Positions 32,781 through 40,786 of a stretch of 64,000 nucleotides of DNA are shown in pieces (positions within the stretch are counted from its first letter, which is position 1; each line of letters starts with the position of its first letter). The stretch covers positions 1-64,000 of the forward strand of contig NZ_CABEGA010000018.1 of NCBI RefSeq assembly GCF_901521055.1, in the 5' to 3' direction. The stretch is from Cellulomonas hominis. Its GTDB lineage: Bacteria > Actinomycetota > Actinomycetes > Actinomycetales > Cellulomonadaceae. Made by a program: the position numbers and the translations under genes. The notes under the pieces were generated by a model. That model had not been told where the DNA came from. It saw only the letters and a list, made by a program, of their open reading frames with translations, and did not search any database.

Positions 32781-33920
32781 ATGGCAAAACCTGAGAACTC
32801 GCTTCGGCCTCGGCAGCCCGTGCTGGTCATCGATACCACCGCGTTCTTTGTCGACCTTCGCCTGTCCCGCGATTTGGCCGACGTGCTAGACGCTGCCGGT
32901 TCGGGAATGATTCGAGTCGTCGTGCCCGAGGTGGTGGTGCTGGAGACGGGTCGTCATCAGGCCGAGAAGGCCAACAAGGCTAGCAATGAGGCGATCAAGA
33001 AAGTGGCTGATGGTCTCCGTGCGTTGAATGAGATAATTGATGGATTGCCACGGTTCGACGCGAGGGACGCGCGCGATCGCCTGACGGTCGCCTCCGAAGA
33101 GTATGAAACGTGGTTGCGCAAGACGCTTGATGATCACATGGTGGAGGTCGCTCCGATTCCCTCAGTGGACCATGTCGAGTTGGTTAAGCGTGATCTGGCA
33201 CGCCGGAAGCCCTTCGACAACGGAGGGAAGGGGTATCGAGACGCGTTAATCTGGTCGACGGTCGTCGAGGTCGCGCGAGGTCTTGATGTCGACGATCACC
33301 TGATCTTCGTGACCAACAATACGCAAGACTTTGTCGACTCGGGGTCGTTGAGCGCGGACTTGCTGCGAGACCTGCCAGCCGGTGGGCCGCAAATCAGTCA
33401 TCGTGTCACTGCTGGCGAGGCGATCTCGCTGGTCGCTCCGGCGATTGACGCCCTAACCGCGGAGATCGAACACCCTGGGCAGTGGCTCACCGCCGACCTG
33501 GTGATCGATCTGGTCCGCGAGCATGTCGAGGAGGAGATGAGTGGGCTCACAGGGGCTGACGCGTCCGTCTCTATTTCGACCTCGCCGCTCGAGAATCCAA
33601 CGTGGTATAGCGTCGAGTTCGACTTCTCGGACTTGACGTGGCAGGTATCGAGTACTTACGGCGCCGATGATCTTGCGCTCGAGATCTCTATCGAGGCGGA
33701 CATCACGATTGATGGCTACGTCAACAAATGGGACTACTATGGCTCCGAAGGCAATTCCGATCTCGACGTCCTGGATCACGATTGGAACGAAACGATGATT
33801 TGGGCCAGCGTGAATAGGCGCGCTGTGATGGATTTTTCAGTGGACGTCGACAGAGACTTCAGCGGTGTCGGCTACGTTGAGTTGATTGACGCACGGGAAG
33901 GGCCGCTCCGTAGGCCGTGA
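32781..33920 (+). CDS. PIN-domain protein (DUF4935-like)
   Basis: 379 aa. Residues 1-190 form a PIN-type nuclease fold with acidic residues at Asp18 (VLVIDTTAFF), Glu50/Glu55 (VPEVVVLETG), Asp154 (GYRDALIW) and Asp183 (TNNTQDF), the usual Mg-binding set of PIN RNases. Residues ~190-379 form an acidic, beta-rich domain I cannot assign. The architecture resembles DUF4935 proteins. Base composition is far less GC-rich than the flanks, with many A/T third positions, indicating transfer. ATG 32781 has TACCAT 6 nt upstream, so it is probably leaderless. A role in phage defence or as a toxin is inferred from family and context. Confidence 0.72.
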   Translation: MAKPENSLRPRQPVLVIDTTAFFVDLRLSRDLADVLDAAGSGMIRVVVPEVVVLETGRHQAEKANKASNEAIKKVADGLRALNEIIDGLPRFDARDARDRLTVASEEYETWLRKTLDDHMVEVAPIPSVDHVELVKRDLARRKPFDNGGKGYRDALIWSTVVEVARGLDVDDHLIFVTNNTQDFVDSGSLSADLLRDLPAGGPQISHRVTAGEAISLVAPAIDALTAEIEHPGQWLTADLVIDLVREHVEEEMSGLTGADASVSISTSPLENPTWYSVEFDFSDLTWQVSSTYGADDLALEISIEADITIDGYVNKWDYYGSEGNSDLDVLDHDWNETMIWASVNRRAVMDFSVDVDRDFSGVGYVELIDAREGPLRRP

Positions 33921-34020
33921 CTGGCCGTCCATCATCGACGGAGTTGAACGCATCGCACTCGCTCAGGCCGTAGGCGGCGATCGCAACGTCACGGACGGTC
34001 GGGCAGCAAACGCGAGCCGA

Positions 34021-34350
34021 TCACAGTGCGCGTTCAACTTGCTCGACCACTACCCCGACCAGCCGCCAGTGCTCGTCCGTGGTGCCGACCCGATCGCCAG
34101 CCGCATGCGTGATCGTGGAAGCCTCTGTGTACGTTGCAGCCTCGAACCGGATGCGTGTGGTCACGGTGTCGTACTCAGGTCCCTTTTCCACCTCGAGATC
34201 GACGGTGCGCACCAACGAGTGCTGCGTGACCACGGACTCCAACATGCTCACCAGGTACGTCAGCAAGTGCGGCAGCGTTGTAGCGGCGTAGGGGACAGTG
34301 GAAATCCGCGCCTCGTACATCGCGGTGGTGTCGGTCGACATAGATGACAT
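34021..34350 (-). CDS. Small hypothetical protein in the island
   Basis: 109 aa, no recognised domain. The predicted sequence is reasonable for a folded soluble protein (TTLPHLLTYLVSMLESVVT helix, then strand-like TVDLEVEKGPEYDTVTTRIR). Its codons favour G/C at position three. It lies on the strand opposite the PIN and HEPN genes. There is no clear Shine-Dalgarno and no -10 at leaderless distance, so the start is uncertain and it may be a remnant. Confidence 0.4.
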   Translation of the reverse strand: MSSMSTDTTAMYEARISTVPYAATTLPHLLTYLVSMLESVVTQHSLVRTVDLEVEKGPEYDTVTTRIRFEAATYTEASTITHAAGDRVGTTDEHWRLVGVVVEQVERAL

Positions 34351-34932
34351 GTTTCCAGCGCGGGCGGAGGTTGGTGGGCGGTTCGCGTGGTCCGGCCGGC
34401 ATGAAGGAGCTGGAGCGGGCGGCGGGCGGCCCGTGGCGTCACGCTCTCACCTCACGAGCGCGTCAACACATCGCTGTTATTGCGGTGCGTGGGCCAGCCG
34501 ACCGGCCCCCAGCGTTGCGTGCGGTGTGACCAGTGCGCTCGCCGGGGTCCGCGACTCGTCATTCGGGGCGTCCGGGACTGTGGGCGAGTTGATGTGGGTG
34601 ATCACCGCGACTCCCGTCGGCGTCGCTGTTCTGATGTGGGGCGCGATCGTCGGAGAGTCGCGCACGCCGTCCTCTTGCCGATGGGCCCAGATGGCGTCAA
34701 GCTGCGCTTGTCGTTCGGTGGCCCTCCACGTCGGCATCGTCGTCTCGATCGGCCTGTGGTCCTGCGCGCTCATCATGATCGGCGCTACGTGCGTAGCGTC
34801 CGACGTGGATCTGCGGGTGCAGCGCCGTGCCGAGAGGGCGCCAAGACTCGGTTCGACCGATGACCTGCCCTTGAGAACCGTGTTCGGGCGTGCGTCCGGC
34901 GTCGGAGAGCGCACTGTCGCTAGGGTCGCGAC
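34351..34932. other. Island stretch with no confident gene
   Basis: 582 bp. On the plus strand a GTG near 34527 opens a frame with two hydrophobic segments (TPVGVAVLMWGAIVG and VALHVGIVVSIGLWSCALIM) that would fit a small membrane protein. However, the frame runs on 260 bp into the next gene and lacks a start signal. The minus strand has a competing frame with equal third-position GC. Either could be a decayed gene; neither is called. Confidence 0.4.
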
Positions 34933-36807
34933 ATGGGCATGTCGGAGGACGAAGCTGACGCGTCGTTCGACCCGGCGTGGTGGAATGGCGTCTACGAGTC
35001 GATGGGTCCGGACTCGCAGTACGAGCTCGTTGAACACGTCACTGTCCATCTCGCGGCCGCGGCGCGCGAAGCCGTCGACTCCGCTGGTGAGCAGTCGCTC
35101 AAGGCGCGAGTGCTCTCACTGCTGGCCAGGGCCGCGTCACCCATGCTCCAAGCCGAGGACTGGAACGAGCCGTTCAGACCGGCGTGGGAGCTAGCCGACG
35201 GGCGCCGCAGCCCCATGCCTCAGGACTTGGACGCCGACGACCTGGCGCTCCTGACGGAACTCGCTCCGCAACTGTCGCCGGCGCCGCTTCGTGCTCGCGC
35301 GGCGGACATCGCCTGGACCTTCGGCGACCGGTCGAATCACGACCTTCTCGCCGTGGCCCTCGACGCGTACGTCGACGTCCCGATCAACACGGACACCTGG
35401 TACGACGCCGGTGGCGTTGGCTACCGGCGAGCGCTCGAACTCGCGCGCCGTCGCGGAGCAGCAGGCGCCGCTGTCGTCGCTCGTCTGACCGCCGCTTTAC
35501 GCGGCTTCGTGCTGTCGTCGTCGGTGTCCGACCTCGGGCTCGTCGCGGACGCCGCCGAGCTGTTGCGGCTTACGGGCAAGCCGAGTGGAGACGACGCCGC
35601 CGAGGTCGCGGCTCATCTGTGGGCGTTGACCGAGGTGTCGCCTCCGGCGCTCGGACGGGAGCTGCTGCGCGAGATCGCGGCCTGGCAGCGAGGGCACGAC
35701 ACCGAACAGGTGCACCGGGCGGCGGAGACCATAGCCGAGCTGTACGTCGTGGAGGCCGAAGGGCGTCTTGCCGGTGACGGGTCTGCGATGGCCGCGAGCA
35801 TGCTCGTGGAGAAGGCAGTCACGACTCTGCGTGGCCTTCCCCGCAAGTACCGCGCCGCGGCTGGCATCGAACCTTGGCTCCGCGAGCTGCGGCGCGAACT
35901 GGTCGACCTGCGCGAAGAGACGCTGGAGGAGATGAACGTCATCTCCAGCGACCCGCTCGACGTGAACCAGTTCGTCGTCGCGGCGCGACGCTCGGTGGCT
36001 GGTCTGGGCGCCCTCGAAGCTCTGGTTCGGCTCTGTGCGATTGCGCCGTTGATCGACCTCCCTGCCGCCCTAGAGGAGCAGCGGAGTCAAACCGCGAACC
36101 TCTTTTCGCGCATGCTGGGCAATGTCACCTTCGCGGGGGACGGCAGAAAAATCGGCCAGCATGACGGAATTAGCGGCGTCTCAGTCTCCGACGAGCAAGC
36201 GCTTCGTGAGGTCGTAAAGGACTTTCACAACCGAGTGCAGCTAAACGTTCAGGTGGTGATCCACCCCGCGTTGCAGGTGCTGACTGGCGAGCACCGTTAC
36301 GACCTGGCTTTCCTCGCCCGGCTGTGCCGCGAGTCCCCGCTGGTGCCCCGAGGCCACGAGGAGCTGTGGGCGCGGGGTTTGCAGCACGGGCTTTCCGGAG
36401 ACTTCCCGTCCGCGGTGTCCGTCTTGGTCCCGCAGATCGAACAGCTCCTGCGCCGGCATCTCAAGCTGGTGGGCGTCGACACGCTGTACGTAGCAGACGA
36501 CGGCACCGAGAAGGAGAAGGCTCTCGGGTCCCTGCTCGACGTTCCCGAGACGATCCACGTGCTCGGCGAGAACTGGGTCTTCGAGCTGAAGACCCTGCTC
36601 AGCGAGCAGCTTGGGTTGAACGTCCGTAACGATCTTGCACATGGGCTGCTTACGGACGGCGGCGCCTGGAGCGCGAGCGCGGTGTACGCGTGGTGGCACG
36701 GTCTGCGGCTCGTGGTGATCCCGCATCACATCGCGACGACCGACGGGGAGGAGGGGCCTGCACCGGGCGACCAAGTCGCGGACGGGAGTACGCCCAGCAC
36801 TAACTGA
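34933..36807 (+). CDS. DUF4209-type protein with HEPN-like RNxxxHG motif
   Basis: 624 aa, mostly helical, soluble. The C-terminal region contains VRNDLAHGLL: Arg565, Asn566, His570, Gly571. This is the RNxxxHG signature of DUF4209 and also the R-x4-H motif of HEPN ribonucleases. The preceding helix pair (QIEQLLRRHLKLVGV and WVFELKTLLSEQLG) fits a HEPN four-helix unit. The first ~450 residues have no assigned domain and may be a sensor or regulatory part. ATG 34933 has TAGGGT 6 nt upstream, so it is probably leaderless; ATG 34939 is an alternative. RNase activity and a defence or abortive-infection role are inferred. Confidence 0.72.
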   Translation: MGMSEDEADASFDPAWWNGVYESMGPDSQYELVEHVTVHLAAAAREAVDSAGEQSLKARVLSLLARAASPMLQAEDWNEPFRPAWELADGRRSPMPQDLDADDLALLTELAPQLSPAPLRARAADIAWTFGDRSNHDLLAVALDAYVDVPINTDTWYDAGGVGYRRALELARRRGAAGAAVVARLTAALRGFVLSSSVSDLGLVADAAELLRLTGKPSGDDAAEVAAHLWALTEVSPPALGRELLREIAAWQRGHDTEQVHRAAETIAELYVVEAEGRLAGDGSAMAASMLVEKAVTTLRGLPRKYRAAAGIEPWLRELRRELVDLREETLEEMNVISSDPLDVNQFVVAARRSVAGLGALEALVRLCAIAPLIDLPAALEEQRSQTANLFSRMLGNVTFAGDGRKIGQHDGISGVSVSDEQALREVVKDFHNRVQLNVQVVIHPALQVLTGEHRYDLAFLARLCRESPLVPRGHEELWARGLQHGLSGDFPSAVSVLVPQIEQLLRRHLKLVGVDTLYVADDGTEKEKALGSLLDVPETIHVLGENWVFELKTLLSEQLGLNVRNDLAHGLLTDGGAWSASAVYAWWHGLRLVVIPHHIATTDGEEGPAPGDQVADGSTPSTN

Positions 36808-36976
36808 TCGTGTTGGATGCGGCCAGGACGTCTCGCCTAGCAGACCTAGCAGGGCTGGCGCGATCGCTGATCGGCGGCGGCTCCGCCCACTGAGCGGCGA
36901 CGTTCATCGTACGTTCGCACCGCAGCTCGACCACCAGATGCCATCAGACGTTGCGTCCCGGGGCTACATTGACCGC

Positions 36977-37900
36977 GTGAGCGATCTAGGGGTCGTGGCC
37001 AGTTGCTTCCTCAGTTACAGCCACGCGGACAAGCCACTGGCCGCCGGCCTCGCTGCGGCGTTGACCGGCCGCGGGTACCGCGTGTGGATCGACGAGGGCG
37101 AGCTGAAGGTCGGAGACAGTCTCGTCGACGCCGTCGCCTCCGCGATCAACCAAGTCGACTTCCTGATCGCGCTCGTCAGCGACGCGTCCGCCACGTCCAA
37201 CTGGTGCACGAAAGAGATCGCTCTCGCGATGACCGGAGAGATTGCTCAGCACGGCATCACGGTGCTCCCTTGCCGGGTAGGGGACGTCACCATGCCGCCC
37301 ACTCTGGCCGACAAGCTTTACTTGCAGATCAACCAAGATGCAGCCGACGAAGCGGCCGATCGGCTCGATACGGACATGCGCCGGCACCTCCAGCCGTCGA
37401 CTCCTCTGCCGCCGCGCCGCCGGGCCTCCACCCCGCCCGCTCCGCCTCGGGTCAGCGTCCCAAGCCCGGCGCGTAGAAAGTACGACCCGAGTTCGCCTGT
37501 CCGGATGGTGGGCATCGACCTCGACGGTATGGGAACGCCGAGGAACGACGGCTCACGTGGGTCCGCGCTGTACCTCGTGCCCATCATGCTCGACCGTGCC
37601 CCGGACGCGCTGTGGGGCGAGCTATTCGAGAGGCACTGGAACCGGCCTCCCTCGTTCTCCACGATGCACCGACCCGGGATCGGATCCGTGGCCGGCGATC
37701 GCATCCTCCTTGACGGCACCACGATCGAGGAGGTCGAGCAGGTACACCTCGCGACTCTGCGTCTAGTGGTTGAGGTCGTCAATCGAGACCGCGCCCTGAT
37801 CGCCGATCAGCAGCGCGCCGACAGGGAGCGCCAAGAGGGTGCCCGTCGTGAGCGGGAACGCCGAGCGCGGGAGATCGCCGACCGCATGCGGTTCGACTGA
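36977..37900 (+). CDS. TIR-domain protein
   Basis: 307 aa. Residues ~8-130 are a TIR domain: CFLSYSHADKPLA (strand A, box 1), GYRVWIDEGELKVGDSL and SNWCTKEI. The last places Trp76, Cys77 and Glu80 as the WCxxE motif, whose Glu is catalytic in NAD-cleaving TIRs. After a Pro/Arg-rich linker (~137-165) comes a second domain of ~140 residues (VRMVGIDLDGMGTPRN onward) that I cannot name, ending in a charged coiled-coil-like helix. GTG 36977 has TACATT 6 nt upstream; an ATG at 36938 would add 13 residues. The likely role is a defence effector or signalling protein. Confidence 0.8.
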   Translation: MSDLGVVASCFLSYSHADKPLAAGLAAALTGRGYRVWIDEGELKVGDSLVDAVASAINQVDFLIALVSDASATSNWCTKEIALAMTGEIAQHGITVLPCRVGDVTMPPTLADKLYLQINQDAADEAADRLDTDMRRHLQPSTPLPPRRRASTPPAPPRVSVPSPARRKYDPSSPVRMVGIDLDGMGTPRNDGSRGSALYLVPIMLDRAPDALWGELFERHWNRPPSFSTMHRPGIGSVAGDRILLDGTTIEEVEQVHLATLRLVVEVVNRDRALIADQQRADRERQEGARRERERRAREIADRMRFD

Positions 37901-38032
37901 TCGCGTGTAGGGCCTGTGGCCGCGGAGCGCCCTGTGATTCGCGCCAGCCGTCTGGACCGTGCCGTTGGCCCGGTCGGGTGATGCTTGTCGGACTGAGGAG
38001 CCTCTGTGCGTCGCCCCTGACGTGCTCGTTCG

Positions 38033-38072
38033 TACACTGATGGACGGACCGATCTGTCCGTCCCTTCGGGGT
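38033..38072 (+). promoter_or_regulatory. Promoter and palindrome of the KAP remnant
   Basis: A -10-like TACACT at 38033-38038 is followed at once by a perfect 8-bp inverted repeat, GGACGGAC (38042-38049) and GTCCGTCC (38056-38063), covering the expected transcription start. That position suits a repressor operator. CGGGG...CCCCG follows as a second small dyad. Confidence 0.4.
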
Positions 38073-38104
38073 GACGACGCCCCGTGATCGACTGAGGATC
38101 CCGC

Positions 38105-38305
38105 ATGTTCCAGAGGACGCCTGACGCGCGCGCGCCGATCCTGCACGACGACGACCTGATCGACGATCGCGAGGTGGCGTCGGTCGATCAGGACCGGCTG
38201 GCGCACGACGGCATCGTCGATCAGCTCGTCGCTCTCGCGACGAGCGTCGCCACACCGTCGAACATCGCCCTCTACGGGCCCCCCGCCCCGCGCACCTGCG
38301 TGTGA
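38105..38305 (+). pseudogene. Truncated KAP-type P-loop NTPase (5' remnant)
   Basis: 66 codons. The translation (LIDDREVASVDQDRLAHDGI, then DQLVALATSVATPSNIALYGP) matches the N terminus of KAP-family NTPases, which continues into the Walker A GPWGSGKS. Here the sequence departs exactly at that point (NIALYGPPAPRTCV) and stops, so the ATPase is lost. The ATG has GAGGATC upstream and its own promoter is present, so a short peptide may still be made. The break coincides with the return to chromosomal GC content and probably marks the right edge of the island. Confidence 0.65.
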
Positions 38306-38480
38306 CGTGACTGACCTGTCAGGATTTCACCCCGCCCTGACCTGCGGACCCGCCCCCGGCTGGCCGAAGATCTCCAGACAGCCGCGGGGCACACAGCCCG
38401 CGCGGCGGAGCCGTCCGGCACGACGCGGCGTGGGCCACCCCTCCGCACGCCGTCCGCCCGGGCCCACCCGGGGGGATCTC

Positions 38481-40775
38481 ATGAGCAGGAGCGTGCGGGT
38501 GGGGCGGTCGGCCCGGAGGGCCGCCGCGGGCGCCGCCGGGCTCGTCGTCGCCGGCGCGCTCCTGGTCGTCGCGGCGCTCGCGGTCCCCGCCGGGCCGCGG
38601 GTGTGGCTGTCCGGCGGCGGGGCGGTCGGTGCCGCGGTGGCGGGCACGCTCCTGCGCCGCTCCACCCGGCAGCGCGAGGGCGACCACACGATGTGGCGGT
38701 GGTCCGGCGCGGCGGCGTGGCTGCTCGCGGCCGGTCTCGCCGCGGAGGCGGGCGCCGAGGCCCTGGGCCTGCTCCCGGGGGGCGTCCCGGGCGCGGCGTT
38801 CACCGCGGGCGGGGTGGCGGCCGCCGCGGCGCTCTACCACGCCCTCGTGCACTGGAACCGGTTCCGGTCCGCGATCTCCGACCCGGGGGACTGGCTGAAC
38901 GGGATCAGCGCGGTCGCCGCCCTGCTCGCCCTGGGGAACCTGCTGCTGCGCCCGGCGCCGGGTGGTGCCGCGTGGTGGGGCCTGCAGCTCGGGATGCTGC
39001 GCGTCTCCGTCCTGCTGGTCGTCCTCGGCACCGCGTCGACGGTGCTGGTGATCGCGGGTCTGCGCGGTGACTCCCGGGTCAAGGTGCTCGTCGCAGGTGT
39101 CGCGGGCGCCGCCGTGGTGGAGCTCGTCGGCCTCGCACACACCGGGCCCACGGGGGCGCCGGCCCCGGTGGCCGTGGCCACCTGGACGGCGCTGGTCCTG
39201 CTGGTCGCCGCCCTGCGCGTCGGACCGGCGCGTGCCCTGCCGCCCCGGGAAGCGTCGTCCCAGGACACCACCGTCGGGGCGGTCGTCGTGATGGTCGCGG
39301 GGATCGGCGTCCTGGTGGTCGGTGCCCTCGCCCCGGGGGACCACCGGGTCGCGTCGGTGCTGGCCGCGGTCGGGGCGACGGGCGGCGGCGTCCGGGTGGT
39401 GCGCCTCGTGCGGGACCTCGCGCAGCTCGCGCTGGTCCGGCAGGAGGCCCGCACGGACCCGCTCACGGGGGTCGGCAACCGCCGCGCGCTGGTCGAGGCC
39501 GTCGAGGCCGTCACCGCGGGCGGTGAGGGTGCGCTGCTCGTCATCGACCTCGACCGGTTCAAGGACGTGAACGACCGGTTCGGGCACACGGTCGGCGACG
39601 GCGTCATCCGCACGGTCGCCGCCCGGATCGAGGGGCGGATCGGCGCCCGGGGGTTCCTCGCGCGCCTCGGTGGCGACGAGTTCGCCGCGGTGCTGCACGA
39701 CCCGGACCCCGTCACCGCCGTGCAGCTCGCCGAGGCCCTGTGCGCCACGGTGACCGAGCCGGTGACCGTCGAGCACCGGCGCGTCCAGCTCGAGGCCAGC
39801 ATCGGCGTCGCGAGCACGGCCCTCGGCGCCCGGCGCCCCGGGGAGCTGCTGCGCCGCGCCGACGCCGCCATGTACTCCGCCAAGCAGGCCGGCGGCGGCG
39901 TGCGGCTCTACGACGAGGCCGCCGACTCCCGCGCCCAGGAGGAGCGGGAGCTGCTCGACGCGCTGCGCGGTGCGCTCGACCCCGAGGGGGACGGCCGGCA
40001 CGGCGCGCTCACCGTGCACTTCCAGCCGCAGGTCGACGCGCGCAGCGGGCGGGTGGTCGGCGCCGAGGCGCTCGTGCGGTGGGCACACCCGGACCGGGGC
40101 CTGCTGCCGCCCGCGGCGTTCCTGGACCTCGCCGAGGGGCACGGCCTGATGCCGCGGCTCACCTGGCACGTCCTGGACCAGGCGACGCGCGCGGCGAGCG
40201 GCTGGGCGCTCGCGGGCCACGACCTGCGCGTGGCGGTCAACCTGTCGACCTCGTCCCTCGTGCTCCCCGGCCTGCTGGAGATGGTCGACGGCGCCCTGGA
40301 GCGCAGCGGGCTGCCGCCCGACCGGCTCGTCGTGGAGATCACCGAGACGAGCCTCATGCACGACCCCGACCTGGCGATCGACGTCACACGCCGGCTCGCC
40401 GGGCGGGGGATCGGCATCAGCATCGACGACTACGGCACGGGGTACTCCTCGCTGGCGTACCTCAACGACCTGCCCGCCGAGGAGCTCAAGCTCGACCGGT
40501 CGTTCACCGCGCGCGCAACGACGGACCCCCGCACCCGCGCGATCGTGTCCGGCACGGTCGAGCTCGCGCACCACCTCGGGCTGCGGCTGATCGCGGAGGG
40601 CGTGGAGGACGAGGCGACCCGGGCGCTGCTGGACGACCTCGGCTGCGACCGGACGCAGGGGTACCTGCACGGCCGGCCGGTGCCCGCCGAGGAGTTCGGG
40701 CGCTGGCTCGCGGCGCACGACCCGGCGACCCACGACCCGGCGACCCACGACCCCGCCCCCGTCACCGTTCCCTGA
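38481..40775 (+). CDS. Membrane GGDEF-EAL cyclic-di-GMP protein
   Basis: 764 aa. About eight hydrophobic segments occupy residues 15-315, forming a membrane sensor. The GGDEF domain (~325-485) keeps the catalytic RLGGDEF sequence. The EAL domain (~510-750) keeps GAEALVRW, DDYGTGYSSL and IAEGVED, so both cyclase and phosphodiesterase sites look intact. Net direction of activity cannot be told. The C terminus carries an ATHDP repeat, encoded by short direct DNA repeats. ATG 38481 follows CGGGGGGATCTC. Its 175-bp upstream region lies directly against the island edge. Confidence 0.92.
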   Translation: MSRSVRVGRSARRAAAGAAGLVVAGALLVVAALAVPAGPRVWLSGGGAVGAAVAGTLLRRSTRQREGDHTMWRWSGAAAWLLAAGLAAEAGAEALGLLPGGVPGAAFTAGGVAAAAALYHALVHWNRFRSAISDPGDWLNGISAVAALLALGNLLLRPAPGGAAWWGLQLGMLRVSVLLVVLGTASTVLVIAGLRGDSRVKVLVAGVAGAAVVELVGLAHTGPTGAPAPVAVATWTALVLLVAALRVGPARALPPREASSQDTTVGAVVVMVAGIGVLVVGALAPGDHRVASVLAAVGATGGGVRVVRLVRDLAQLALVRQEARTDPLTGVGNRRALVEAVEAVTAGGEGALLVIDLDRFKDVNDRFGHTVGDGVIRTVAARIEGRIGARGFLARLGGDEFAAVLHDPDPVTAVQLAEALCATVTEPVTVEHRRVQLEASIGVASTALGARRPGELLRRADAAMYSAKQAGGGVRLYDEAADSRAQEERELLDALRGALDPEGDGRHGALTVHFQPQVDARSGRVVGAEALVRWAHPDRGLLPPAAFLDLAEGHGLMPRLTWHVLDQATRAASGWALAGHDLRVAVNLSTSSLVLPGLLEMVDGALERSGLPPDRLVVEITETSLMHDPDLAIDVTRRLAGRGIGISIDDYGTGYSSLAYLNDLPAEELKLDRSFTARATTDPRTRAIVSGTVELAHHLGLRLIAEGVEDEATRALLDDLGCDRTQGYLHGRPVPAEEFGRWLAAHDPATHDPATHDPAPVTVP

Positions 40776-40786
40776 GGAAGCGCGGC

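Noticed and set aside
34477-35049. 190-codon minus-strand frame with high third-position GC
   Set aside because: Its first third is antisense to the start of the HEPN gene, and there is no Shine-Dalgarno or leaderless -10; kept only as a possibility in the island gap.
38306-38480. Possible c-di-GMP riboswitch before the GGDEF-EAL gene
   Set aside because: The conserved GEMM-I core is not present; only GC-rich sequence and short dyads are seen.
38270-38480. Right-hand attachment site matching the 3' end of the tRNA
   Set aside because: No copy of the T-arm/acceptor sequence was found near the island's right edge or elsewhere in the window.
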